A stretch of DNA of 64,000 bases, taken from the NCBI RefSeq assembly GCF_003355155.1, contig NZ_CP031320.1:3401367-3465366 (forward strand), read 5' to 3'. Of this stretch, positions 1-8,022 are shown one piece after another. The notes under the pieces are model-generated. The model saw only the letters and a program-made list of their open reading frames with translations, did not search any database and was not told the origin of the DNA. Source of the DNA: Streptomyces armeniacus. GTDB lineage: Bacteria; Actinomycetota; Actinomycetes; Streptomycetales; Streptomycetaceae. The translations under genes and the position numbers were made by a program. Position 1 is the first letter of the stretch, and every line of letters starts with the position of its first letter.

Positions 1-147
1 CGGCTGGCGCTCGTACTCGGCCCGTCGCTGCCGCGGCACGTCATCGACTTCCCGTTCCCGGTGGTCCACGTGGACGCCCCGGAGCGGGTGGCCGACGCGA
101 TCGCGTCGCTCCTCGAGTACGGCGTGGGCGTCCCCACCCCCGGCTGA
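1..147 (+). CDS. C-terminal fragment of an unidentified protein (cut by window edge)
   Basis: An open frame runs from base 1 to a TGA at 145-147 and gives the last 48 residues of a protein that begins outside the window. The fragment ends ...SLLEYGVGVPTPG and contains a hydrophobic strand-like stretch, DFPFPVVHVD. Codon use is typical of the region. It converges on the LuxE-like gene. LuxE-type ligases often accompany LuxC-type acyl reductases, but nothing visible in this fragment proves that identity, so I leave it unassigned. Confidence 0.55.
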   Translation, partial: RLALVLGPSLPRHVIDFPFPVVHVDAPERVADAIASLLEYGVGVPTPG

Positions 148-242
148 CCCGGCCCGGCTGAACAGCGGGCGGACTCCGGCTGAACGGTGGACGGCCCGCG
201 GCTCCGGAGAGCCGCGGGCCGTCACCACGTGACCGGTTCCGC

Positions 243-1352
243 TCAGTACATTCCCTCGGGCAGGTCCCAGGCGACCTGCAGCGGCTGCAGGTTGGCGACG
301 CCGTCGCAGGGCCAGTCGTCCGAGGTCTCGACCCGTACGGCCTGGTCGCGCTCCAGCACGTTCGGCAGGAACAGGTCGTCGTGCAGCACCGTGATCCGCA
401 GCTGGCCCACCTCGCCGAAACCGACGGTCCGCTCGGGGTCCTTCTTGTCCACGACCCTCATGGTCACCTGCGGGTAGTGCGGCACGTACGGCAGCAGATC
501 GTCGTCCGGGCCCGAACCCAGCCGCGCGGGCAGGCCCATGGCGTCCCCGAGCGCGTTCCGGTACGTGGTGCCGATGAGGCCGCCGTCCAGCGCCTCCGTG
601 AACTCCCGGTACATGGAGGGCGTCACCTGGGTGCCCTCCAGCGCGATCCCGTCCAGCGCGGCCACCAGCTCGGGACGCTGCCGTACGAGCACCTGGAACA
701 GCGCGGGTGTCGTCTCCAGGTAGTGCACGCGGGTGCTTTCCAGCACGTCGGAGATCTGCCGGACCAGGTGGTTCAGGTAGCGGTTGACCTCGGCCAGCCG
801 GCCGTCCCTGATCAACTCCCGGATCCAGCGCGGGTCGACGTCGACCGAGTACACCGTCGACGCGTGCAGCCGCGCCGTGTTCGCGGCGTTCTCGCCGCCC
901 GCGTGCGGGCCGCTCGGCATGGCGTGCAGCCAGGTGCGGCCCTCGGCGAAACCGGCGTGCCGCAGCCCGAACCGGCGCCACTCCGCCTGGTGCGCGCGCA
1001 TCGCCTCGGTGTGGAAGACACGGCACGGTGAACCGGTGGCTCCGCTGCTCTCGTACACCCGGCCGGACAGCGGGCGCGGCACGTCCCGCGGCAGCAGGTC
1101 GGCCGGTTCGGTCTTGCGCAGCGCCTCCAGCGCGAACGGCCCGAACCGCTCCAGCTCGTCGTAGCGCGTGATCTCCAGCGGGTCGAAGCCGAGCGTCGGC
1201 AGCCGCTCCAGCCAGAACGGGCTGCCCTTCTCGGGGTCGAAGTGGCGGGACAGCACCCGCCGGGTCCACGCGTCGAGATCCGCGGACAGGCCGGGTGCGG
1301 CGGACACGCCGTCCTCCGGTCCGGTGCCCGCCGTCGGCTCCGTGCTCGCCAT
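243..1352 (-). CDS. LuxE/EhpF-like acyl-adenylating enzyme (acyl-protein synthetase family)
   Basis: This 369-residue protein belongs by eye to the LuxE acyl-protein synthetase branch of the adenylate-forming enzymes. These activate a carboxylate with ATP to an acyl-AMP, which is then passed to a protein thiol or a reductase. The phosphate-binding motif SSGATGSP lies at about residues 102-109, and a later block, TYRNALGDAMG, resembles the A5-type region. ATG 1352 is chosen because AAGGA sits 7 bases upstream; a GTG at 1358 is in frame. It reads leftward, away from the regulator and aminobenzoate genes. EhpF, which activates a phenazine carboxylate, is a related precedent from memory. Here the natural substrate could be an aminobenzoate made by the neighbours, which is inference. 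Family confident, substrate unknown. Confidence 0.7.
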   Translation of the reverse strand: MASTEPTAGTGPEDGVSAAPGLSADLDAWTRRVLSRHFDPEKGSPFWLERLPTLGFDPLEITRYDELERFGPFALEALRKTEPADLLPRDVPRPLSGRVYESSGATGSPCRVFHTEAMRAHQAEWRRFGLRHAGFAEGRTWLHAMPSGPHAGGENAANTARLHASTVYSVDVDPRWIRELIRDGRLAEVNRYLNHLVRQISDVLESTRVHYLETTPALFQVLVRQRPELVAALDGIALEGTQVTPSMYREFTEALDGGLIGTTYRNALGDAMGLPARLGSGPDDDLLPYVPHYPQVTMRVVDKKDPERTVGFGEVGQLRITVLHDDLFLPNVLERDQAVRVETSDDWPCDGVANLQPLQVAWDLPEGMY

Positions 1353-1920
1353 CGCCACGTCCTTTCACAGCTGCTTCGCACGTCGCAGGTGCTTCGCACG
1401 TCGGAGAACCGGTCCGCCCGTACCGCGTGCCGGGCCGGCCGCGCACGCCGGTGAGGCGGCGGTGTGCCCGCCGGCCCGCGGAGGGCCGGGCGGGGCACAC
1501 GCGTGCCGTGGCAGCCGCCACCCGGCTGAGTACGGGGGGAACTCGCCGACCGTGGCGCTGCCTCCGGCGGGGTCCCATCCTCCCGGAGCGGGTCTGGGGA
1601 AAACCCCATATCCGTACGGAAGTTGCTGTCGGCAGGGGGTTAACTGGCCGGTAACGAGGCTGTTGCCAGAATCTTGCAGTCCGAATGGTTGAGCTGTGGC
1701 CGCGACTGACTAAGCTGTGCCCGGCTAGTCAACATGTAGGTAGGCCCTCGCCGGGGTCATGTACGCGCCTGATGAGGAGACTTCGCGCAGCCTGGGCGAA
1801 CACTGAGTACCCGGCCCGGGTGCGCTTGCAATGCGGATCGGCTGCCTCTTCAATGGCAGTCAGCGAAGGTGCGACCGACCAGTCGCACGACCACCTTTCG
1901 TTGCAATACGGGGGATCAGA
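1353..1920. promoter_or_regulatory. Divergent intergenic region with candidate promoters
   Basis: This 568-bp gap separates the leftward LuxE-like gene from the rightward unknown gene. It has no convincing ORF. At 1707-1731 there is a dyad, TGACTA...TAGTCA. On the + strand TTGAGC (1689-1694) and TAAGCT (1711-1716) are 16 bp apart, a plausible sigma-70-type promoter for the gene at 1921. On the - strand TTGACT (1732-1727) could serve the LuxE-like gene. These calls are weak. Confidence 0.3.
1372..1403. repeat. Pair of 14-bp direct repeats upstream of the LuxE-like gene
   Basis: TGCTTCGCACGTCG occurs at 1372-1385 and again at 1390-1403, an 18-bp period. It lies 20-50 bp before the start codon at 1352, in the leader or promoter region. 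It may be a regulator site or a replication-slippage product. Confidence 0.5.
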
Positions 1921-2586
1921 GTGCAAGACGGCCTTTCCAGTCACGGGATAATCCACGTCCTCGGTGGTCCGGTCCAGCCTCAGACCGGGTGGCCCGGGAA
2001 CCACGGTACGAGCGTGAGCACGAGCGCCGACCGCTCCGGTGCCGGCCTGACGCGGCGGGAGATGGCCGACGTGATGGCGCTCGCCCCGCCGGCGGTGGCC
2101 GCGGGCAAGCGCCTCGGTGCCCAGGTCGAGATCACCGCAGACGGACTGTGGGCGATGGCGCTCGGCGAAGGCATCGACCGCATGGGCGTCTCCGTGGAGA
2201 CCGCCGCTCCGCATCTGGGCCTCTCCGAGTCCCGGCTGCTGCACTCCTCCGAGTGGCAGACGGTCCACACCGCACCCCGTAAGGAAAGGGGCAAGCTCGC
2301 CACCCGGATGTGGGTCCGCAAGGACGCCGCACTCCAACTCCTCGGCTACGGCCTGACGGTGGACCCCGGACGCATCGATGCGGGCCACCCCGGGGACCGC
2401 GGCCGGGTGCGGCTGGAGCACCCCGACGGTGTCGTCTCGTCGGTGCACGTCACGGACGTCCGGCTGAGCGACGACCACCTGTGCGCCATAGCGACGTGGT
2501 ACCGCCCGGACGAGATCCGGTACTGGGGCGAGGACAGCGCCGAGGCCGGCTGGAGCCCGGCGATGGCGGGCTGGGCGGCCGTCTGA
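1921..2586 (+). CDS. Hypothetical protein (unknown family)
   Basis: A 221-residue protein read from GTG 1921, which follows a GGGGGA ribosome-binding stretch by about 6 bases. A later in-frame GTG at 2014 is also possible and would remove a low-complexity N-terminus. The body is soluble and mixed alpha/beta, with no membrane segment, metal motif or catalytic signature I recognise. A segment GLSESRLLHSSEWQTV sits in the middle. It is convergent with the XRE-TPR regulator and divergent from the LuxE-like gene, so it may belong to the same small biosynthetic group. No function is proposed. Confidence 0.5.
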   Translation: MQDGLSSHGIIHVLGGPVQPQTGWPGNHGTSVSTSADRSGAGLTRREMADVMALAPPAVAAGKRLGAQVEITADGLWAMALGEGIDRMGVSVETAAPHLGLSESRLLHSSEWQTVHTAPRKERGKLATRMWVRKDAALQLLGYGLTVDPGRIDAGHPGDRGRVRLEHPDGVVSSVHVTDVRLSDDHLCAIATWYRPDEIRYWGEDSAEAGWSPAMAGWAAV

Positions 2587-2627
2587 CCGCGTCCGGCCGC
2601 AGCTGACCGCGCGTCGGTTGAACCGGC

Positions 2628-2666
2628 GCTTACGGCCGGTGCCTTACGCCGGTGCCTTACGGCCGG
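2628..2666. repeat. Three tandem 13-bp units between convergent genes
   Basis: Three near-identical units of the form GCYTTACGGCCGGT occupy 2628-2640, 2641-2653 and 2654-2666. They lie between the stop codon at 2586 and the convergent regulator's stop at 2722. Each unit is itself partly self-complementary (CCGG cores), so the array could form a terminator-like fold. Confidence 0.5.
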
Positions 2667-2721
2667 CGACTTGTGCGGGACGCGGGACCGACGCGCGTAG
2701 AGCCGATGACGCGGCCGGGCG

Positions 2722-4026
2722 TCAGGAAGCGTCGAGTCCGTTCGCCGTACGGCCTCCGAGGCCCTGCGGGCCGTTCAGCATCTCCCAGGCGACAGCGGCG
2801 TAGCGGTACGCCTGCGCCTTCTGGAACAGACCCGCCGCACGGATACAGCAGGCGCGCGCCCGCTCCGTGTGCCCGGTGTCCGCGAGGACCCGTGCGGCCA
2901 GCAGCAGACTCGCGCCCAGGCTGTGCGCCCGTAGGTCGTTCCGGTCCCGCATGACGCGCCCCGCCAGCTCCGCTGCCGCCTCCGGCCGCCCCTCGGCGAG
3001 CGTGCACGCGGCGTCCTCCGCGGTCAGCCAGTACGGCACCTCGGTCACGCTGACGAAGGACATCATCTGCCGGGCGCGTTCCAGCGACTCGCGTGCCGCG
3101 ACCGCGTCACCGCGGCTCAGCAGGGTCAGGTCGGCGTGCAGCACCGTGAACCGGCCCCACAGCTCCGGATCGTCGATCGGCTTGAGCTGCGCGACAGAGG
3201 AGGCGACCATGTCGATCGCCTCCTCGTGCCGCCCGTTCTCGCGCAGGACCAGCGCCTGATAGAGCCGTACGGAGCCCAGGAGCGGCGAGTACGCCTGCTC
3301 CGGATCACCCGCCGTCGGATCCAGCCCCTCGACCCAGCCGAGGTTCCCCGTCCAGTAGCAGCAGCGAACCATCGCCTCCTGCGCCCGCAGCCGGCTGACC
3401 CGTCCCTGCACCCGGCCGGTCTGCGCGGCGAGATACGCCGCGTGCGCGTGCTGCAGCGCCTCGCCGACCTGCCCCGTGCGCTCCAGCAGGTCGGCCGTGG
3501 TGATCTCGACGCGCTGCCACAGCTCCGGTGTCTCCGCCGCGTCCAGATCGTCGAGCAGCGACTGCAGCGCCTCCAGCGCCTCTCCCGTACGGCCGAGCTC
3601 GTGCAGGATCTCGGCGACGGACAGCCGCGACTCGAGCAGCACGTCCTGGTGCTGGGCGGCGGAGTCGTTCTCCATGACGGACGCGAAGTGCGTCAGCGCC
3701 GCCTCGGGGTCCCCGCCCTCCCACTGCTTGCGCGCCTGCACGAAGCGGCTGACCAGGTCGACCCGGCGTACGTCGGCGCCGGGGGCCGCCGGTGCGGGCG
3801 GTTCGTGCTCCTCGGCGTCCTCCAGCAGATCCTGTACGGGCACGCCCAGCCGCTCCGACAGCACCTTGAGGACGTCCTCGCTCGGGATTCGCTTGCCGTG
3901 CTCCACGAGCGAGACGTAGCTGGGCGAGATGTCGGCTCCGGCGAGCTCGGTCTGAGAGAGGCCGGTTCTCAACCGGGCTTGTCTGATGCGGTGTCCAACA
4001 CCTGGCCGGCGAGTCAAAGCGGTCAT
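2722..4026 (-). CDS. XRE-family helix-turn-helix regulator with TPR-like C-terminal region
   Basis: This 434-residue protein starts with a Cro/cI-type helix-turn-helix at about residues 10-65 (RIRQARLRTGLSQTELAG...PSYVSLVEHGKRIPS). The rest is a long, wholly helical region of tetratricopeptide-like pairs (for example ILHELGRTGEALEALQSLLDDL). This layout is common in Streptomyces pathway regulators whose TPR half senses a ligand or peptide. It reads leftward from a region with two CACGTG palindromes just upstream, which may be its own operator. Divergent to it lie the methyltransferase and the aminobenzoate genes, making it the likely local regulator. The effector cannot be inferred. Confidence 0.8.
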   Translation of the reverse strand: MTALTRRPGVGHRIRQARLRTGLSQTELAGADISPSYVSLVEHGKRIPSEDVLKVLSERLGVPVQDLLEDAEEHEPPAPAAPGADVRRVDLVSRFVQARKQWEGGDPEAALTHFASVMENDSAAQHQDVLLESRLSVAEILHELGRTGEALEALQSLLDDLDAAETPELWQRVEITTADLLERTGQVGEALQHAHAAYLAAQTGRVQGRVSRLRAQEAMVRCCYWTGNLGWVEGLDPTAGDPEQAYSPLLGSVRLYQALVLRENGRHEEAIDMVASSVAQLKPIDDPELWGRFTVLHADLTLLSRGDAVAARESLERARQMMSFVSVTEVPYWLTAEDAACTLAEGRPEAAAELAGRVMRDRNDLRAHSLGASLLLAARVLADTGHTERARACCIRAAGLFQKAQAYRYAAVAWEMLNGPQGLGGRTANGLDAS

Positions 4027-4053
4027 TCCTTCGTGGGTGAGGGGCGTTGCTTT

Positions 4054-4068
4054 TCACGTGTCACGTGC
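4054..4068. promoter_or_regulatory. Tandem CACGTG palindromes upstream of the XRE-TPR regulator
   Basis: CACGTG occurs at 4055-4060 and 4062-4067, 28-40 bp before the regulator's start codon. The two hexamers are palindromic and separated by one base. The position suits an autoregulatory operator. Binding is inferred, not shown. Confidence 0.35.
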
Positions 4069-4137
4069 ACAGTTGACGGGCGGACGCTCCTGATTGTGAC
4101 ACCAGTGTACGGCGCGTATTCATGGTGTGACTCAGAG

Positions 4138-4168
4138 TTGACTGCGGTCGTCACAGGGCGCCGTAGAT
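4138..4168 (+). promoter_or_regulatory. Candidate promoter toward the methyltransferase
   Basis: TTGACT at 4138-4143 and GTAGAT at 4163-4168 are 19 bp apart on the + strand, in a stretch clearly lower in GC than its surroundings. They would drive the genes starting at 4279 or 4547. The spacing is slightly long, so confidence is low. Confidence 0.3.
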
Positions 4169-4278
4169 CACGAGCCTGTAGAAGTTCCCCCCTTCAACCA
4201 GGTAAACGGATCATGGCAGACCCGAGTGGGGCAAGGCGACCGGAACGGGGCAGCACAATCAGGCACCAGGGGAAATTT

Positions 4279-4566
4279 ATGGTCAAGCGACTAGTGGTCG
4301 GCGAATCTCTTGAGGCGGCGCATGATCTCCTTTTGGAGATCCCCTTCCCCGGTGCCGCGTTCCGCATAGGCGCCGCTGTCTTCGTCGTGGCACATGCGCG
4401 CGAGTACGGCCCCGGGACGCTGCCGGCGCGCAGTACGAGCGTGGTAGCGTCACCTTCCCGCGCGGGGATTGCGCGGGAAGTGCTCCAGCAGTGGCGCGGG
4501 TCGCGCCCGATACAGCAGGCAGCGATTCGTGGAAGGTCCGTCTCAGGTGTCACAAGGAACGTCTGA
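4279..4566 (+). CDS. Possible small hypothetical ORF overlapping the methyltransferase start
   Basis: ATG 4279 is preceded by AGGGG at 6 bases and opens a 95-residue frame, MVKRLVVGESLEAAHDLL..., that ends 20 bp inside the methyltransferase gene. The first half looks like a folded alpha/beta segment; the second half is Arg/Ser-rich and poor. It may be a short translationally coupled leader gene or chance. No relatives are recognised. Confidence 0.25.
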   Translation: MVKRLVVGESLEAAHDLLLEIPFPGAAFRIGAAVFVVAHAREYGPGTLPARSTSVVASPSRAGIAREVLQQWRGSRPIQQAAIRGRSVSGVTRNV

Positions 4567-5311
4567 CCCGGCCGAGCTCCGGAGCTTCGAACGCTCTCTG
4601 GAGCGGAGCAGGCTCTCCAAGACCCGCCCCGACCGGCCGCGCACCTTCTCCATGTACGACCGCGAATGGGACCTCTTCGAGGATGTCTTCCCGCCGGTGT
4701 ACACCCGCTCCACGGCCGTGTCGGTGGAACTCCTGGGCCTGGACGGCGGCAGTACGCGCCTGCCCGAGCGGGGGTCACTCCTCGAGGTCGGCTGCGGCGC
4801 CGGCGTCCTCGCCGTACTCGGCGCGCTCGCCGGCTGCGAGCGCGTGGTCGCCTCGGACATCAACCCGCAGGCCGCCGCGAACGCGGCCCGCAACGCGGAG
4901 CGCCACGGCGTGCAGGACCGGCTGCGGTCCGTGCAGAGCGACCTGTTCGCGGCCCTCGACCCCGGTGAGCGCTTCGACACGATCTTCTGGCATTCCAACT
5001 ACGTGCGCGGGCCCGAGGACTACGAGTTCGACTCGGTCCACGACCAGGCGTACATCGACCCCGGCTACGAGGCCCACCGCCGGTATCTGATCGAGGCGCC
5101 GCACTGGACGACCCCGGAGGGGTCCGCGCTGCTGCACTTCTGCAGCCGGGGCGACATCGAGGCCCTGCGCCGGATCGCCGAGTCGTGCGACCGCGGACTG
5201 CGGCTCCTGCGCACCATCGAGGTGCACGAGGGCGAGTACGGCGACGATGTCGTCGAGCACCTGCTGTTCGAGGTGAATCCGCTCAACGGCTCCGCCGCCA
5301 CGTCCTCTTGA
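4547..5311 (+). CDS. SAM-dependent methyltransferase (class I, PrmC/HemK-like fold)
   Basis: A 254-residue class I methyltransferase. Motif I is LLEVGCGAGVLAVLG at about residue 81, followed by an acidic ribose-binding position (VVASDINPQAA). The catalytic-loop position that reads NPPY in HemK/PrmC enzymes is FWHSNYV here, so the substrate is unlikely to be the release-factor glutamine. GTG 4547 is chosen with GGAAGG 10 bases upstream. It lies between the divergent XRE-TPR regulator and the aminodeoxychorismate synthase gene, and may modify a product or carrier in that pathway. O- or N-methylation of an aminohydroxybenzoate is possible but unproven. Confidence 0.7.
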   Translation: MSQGTSDPAELRSFERSLERSRLSKTRPDRPRTFSMYDREWDLFEDVFPPVYTRSTAVSVELLGLDGGSTRLPERGSLLEVGCGAGVLAVLGALAGCERVVASDINPQAAANAARNAERHGVQDRLRSVQSDLFAALDPGERFDTIFWHSNYVRGPEDYEFDSVHDQAYIDPGYEAHRRYLIEAPHWTTPEGSALLHFCSRGDIEALRRIAESCDRGLRLLRTIEVHEGEYGDDVVEHLLFEVNPLNGSAATSS

Positions 5312-5855
5312 CGCGCGGTGCGGGCCGGTCGCACCGCGCCCGTACTCAGCCGTGCCGAGTCCGTACCCAGCCGTACCGACCCGGTGCCGGCCGGTCGGCG
5401 ATGAAAGACTAGGCGTATCACCAGTCCTTGCCCCGCAGGTGTTTCCAATGGCGGCGGGACTCGGGGAAGTTGGCCTGGCTCCGGAGTGCGGGAAGTCCCC
5501 GCGGCACAAGCACATCAGCGATTTCCTCGCCGTTTGACCGGCCGAGTCGAAAAAGCGCTTCGATATCGAAGGCACGGGCGGTGCGAACGGTCATCGGCGA
5601 ACTCACGGTGTTCGTACAGATGCCCCCTGCCCGCGCCCGCTGGTGCGCGCGAACTGGGGATGACCCCAGAATCGACCGAGCTCATGGCCTGTCCGGGGTC
5701 CGGGGCGGCTACTTTGACGGACTACGGACTACAGCTCCCCCTGCGACCCGCGCCTGGGCGCGGAACAGGCCGCCGAAGTCGTGGACCGGTCCGCCGTGTT
5801 GCTGGGTACGGCCTCCCAGTCCGACTTCCGAAGAACGTGAAGGATGCGAGGTACG
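5312..5855. other. Intergenic region before the PabAB gene
   Basis: This 544-bp gap between the methyltransferase and pabAB is less GC-rich than its flanks and has no strong rightward ORF. The only candidate gene is a short leftward frame at 5418-5594. I see no clear terminator or convincing promoter boxes. A long leader for pabAB is possible. Confidence 0.35.
5418..5594 (-). CDS. Possible small ORF of unknown function
   Basis: ATG 5594 opens a 58-residue leftward frame, MTVRTARAFDIEALFRLG..., ending HLRGKDW. Its composition (mixed acidic/basic helices, one Trp pair near the end) looks more protein-like than the surrounding shadow frames, and about 70% of third positions are G or C. It has no recognised family and no strong ribosome-binding site. 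It may be a gene remnant. Confidence 0.2.
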   Translation of the reverse strand: MTVRTARAFDIEALFRLGRSNGEEIADVLVPRGLPALRSQANFPESRRHWKHLRGKDW

Positions 5856-7964
5856 ATGCGCACGCTGTTGGTCGACAACTACGATTCATTCACCTATAAC
5901 CTGTTCCACTATCTGGCCGAGGTGAACGGCCGGGAGCCCGTGGTCATTCGCAATGACGACCCGAGCTGGCATCCCCGTATGCTCAAGGAATTCGACAGCA
6001 TTCTCATCTCTCCCGGCCCCGGCAGTCCTGACCGGCCGGAAGACTTCGGAATCTGCAGGGAGATCATCGACGGCGGCGAACTGCCCGTACTCGGCGTGTG
6101 CCTGGGCCACCAGGGCATCGCCCACTCCTTCGGCGCCCGCGTGGGCCGTGCCCCGGAGCCGCGGCACGGCCGTCTCTCGGAGGTCTTTCACGACGGCACC
6201 GAGCTGTTCGCCGGGATTCCCACGCCGTTCCCCGTCGTGCGCTACCACTCGCTCGCGGTCACCGATCTGCCGGACGAGCTGGAGGCGACGGCCACCGCCG
6301 ACGACGGCGTCCTGATGGGGCTCCGGCACCGCGAACGGCCCTTCTGGGGCGTTCAGTTCCACCCCGAGTCCATCGCCACGGAGTACGGCCACCAGCTGCT
6401 GCACAACTTCCGCGACCTGGCCCAGAAGTTCGGCAGGGGCAGCGCGGCGCAGCTGACCGCCCCCGCGTCGGCGAGCGAGACCGTCACCGCGCCCAGCGGC
6501 ACCCGGCCCGCGGGCACGCGCGAACTCACCGTGCTGGCCAGGTCCCTCCCCACGCGCTGGCAGGACGAGGTGGTCTACGAGCAGCTGTTCAAGGCGCAGG
6601 ACCACGCCTTCTGGCTGGACAGCGGCGCGGCCACCGGGGAGAACGGCCGGTTCTCCTTCATGGGCGACGCGACCGGCCCGCTGGCCAGGGTCGCCAAGGC
6701 CGACGTCTGGGAGCGGCACGTCACCGTCGAGACGGCCGACGGCTCCGAGACGGTGCCCGGCGAGTTCCTCACCTGGCTGCAGGAGGACCTGCGCTCGCTG
6801 CACGTCGAACTCCCCGAGCTGCCCTTCGACTTCGCCCTCGGCTGGGTCGGCTACCTCGGCTACGAGCTGAAGGCGGAGTGCGGCGGGGACCGCGGCTACC
6901 GCTCGGACGAGCCGGACGCGGCCATGATCTTCGCCGACCGCGCCGTGGCGTTCGACCACGCCACCTCCACCACGTACCTGCTCGCGCTCGCCGAGGACGG
7001 CGCCGAGGAGTCCGCCCGTACCTGGCTCGACGACACCGGGCGGCGGCTGACGGAACTGGCCGGCCGGGAGCCGCGGTACACCGCACCGGACAACGTGCCC
7101 ACCCCGCTGCGGCTGCGGCACGACCGCGACAGCTACCTGTCGCTCATAGACCGCTGCCAGGAGGAGATCGCGGCCGGTACGACGTACGAGGTCTGCCTCA
7201 CGAACATGGTCGAGGCCGCGACGGAGGTGGAGCCCTGGCAGAGCTACCAGTTCCTGCGCCGCCTGAGCCCCGCGCCGTTCGCCTCCCTGCTGCGCTTCGG
7301 CTGCCTCTCGGTGCTGAGCACGTCGCCCGAACGCTTCCTGCGGATCTCCGCGGACGGCATGGCCGAGTCGAAGCCGATCAAGGGCACCCGGCCGCGCGGG
7401 GCCTCGGACGCCGAGGACGAGCTGCTGCGCCGCGACCTGGAGACCAGCCCGAAGGACCGCTCCGAGAACCTGATGATCGTCGACCTGGTGCGGAACGACC
7501 TCGGGCGCACCGCCGAGGTCGGCTCGGTCAGCGTCCCCAAGCTCTTCGAGGTGGAGACCCACCCGACCACGTACCAGCTGGTCAGCACGGTCAGCGCCCG
7601 GCTGCGGGAGTCGAGTTCGGCGGTCGAGTGCGTACGCGCGGCCTTCCCCGGCGGGTCGATGACCGGTGCCCCCAAGATCCGTACGATGCAGATCATCGAG
7701 GAGCTGGAGGCCGGCCCGCGCGGCGTGTACTCGGGGGCCATCGGCTACTTCTCGCTCTCGGGCGCCTGCGACCTGAGCATCGTCATCCGCACGCTCGTCG
7801 TCACCCCGTCCCGCGTCCGCTACGGAGTGGGCGGCGCCATCGTCGCGCTGTCCGACACGGACGACGAGTACGAGGAGACCGCGGTCAAGGCGACCCCGCT
7901 GCTGCGCCTGCTCAGCGCCGACTTCCCGGGACGGGTCCCGGTGTCGTCCGGGGCGGCCCGTTGA
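5856..7964 (+). CDS. pabAB: Aminodeoxychorismate synthase, fused PabA-PabB
   Basis: A 702-residue fusion that converts chorismate and glutamine to 4-amino-4-deoxychorismate. The N-terminal type-1 glutamine amidotransferase (about 1-190) shows DNYDSFTYNL, the nucleophile Cys82 in GVCLGHQGI and the His/Glu pair in QFHPES. The C-terminal chorismate-binding half (about 230-700) ends with GGSMTGAPKIR and the block GVYSGAIGYFS. PIKGT, rather than PIAGT, marks an aminodeoxychorismate synthase with the lysine nucleophile and argues against anthranilate synthase. The domain order (amidotransferase first) also argues against PhzE. ATG 5856 is preferred over ATG 5844. It is followed after 58 bp by a benzoate hydroxylase gene and then a convergent PabC-like gene, so this is probably a specialised copy feeding a secondary product rather than folate. 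Confidence 0.92.
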   Translation: MRTLLVDNYDSFTYNLFHYLAEVNGREPVVIRNDDPSWHPRMLKEFDSILISPGPGSPDRPEDFGICREIIDGGELPVLGVCLGHQGIAHSFGARVGRAPEPRHGRLSEVFHDGTELFAGIPTPFPVVRYHSLAVTDLPDELEATATADDGVLMGLRHRERPFWGVQFHPESIATEYGHQLLHNFRDLAQKFGRGSAAQLTAPASASETVTAPSGTRPAGTRELTVLARSLPTRWQDEVVYEQLFKAQDHAFWLDSGAATGENGRFSFMGDATGPLARVAKADVWERHVTVETADGSETVPGEFLTWLQEDLRSLHVELPELPFDFALGWVGYLGYELKAECGGDRGYRSDEPDAAMIFADRAVAFDHATSTTYLLALAEDGAEESARTWLDDTGRRLTELAGREPRYTAPDNVPTPLRLRHDRDSYLSLIDRCQEEIAAGTTYEVCLTNMVEAATEVEPWQSYQFLRRLSPAPFASLLRFGCLSVLSTSPERFLRISADGMAESKPIKGTRPRGASDAEDELLRRDLETSPKDRSENLMIVDLVRNDLGRTAEVGSVSVPKLFEVETHPTTYQLVSTVSARLRESSSAVECVRAAFPGGSMTGAPKIRTMQIIEELEAGPRGVYSGAIGYFSLSGACDLSIVIRTLVVTPSRVRYGVGGAIVALSDTDDEYEETAVKATPLLRLLSADFPGRVPVSSGAAR

Positions 7965-8022
7965 GCGTGCCCCGCTGCCCCGCATTTCCAGCCGCTGCCA
8001 TCGAGAAGACGAGGAGTAGGGC

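Noticed and set aside
243..1352. A bioluminescence (lux) operon
   Set aside because: Only a LuxE-like enzyme is present. The luciferase-like sequence in the window is a PKS-NRPS domain 34 kb away, and no luxA/B pair exists.
5856..7964. Anthranilate synthase or PhzE
   Set aside because: Domain order (amidotransferase first) and PIKGT rather than PIAGT point to aminodeoxychorismate synthase; no phzB/phzF-like genes are nearby.
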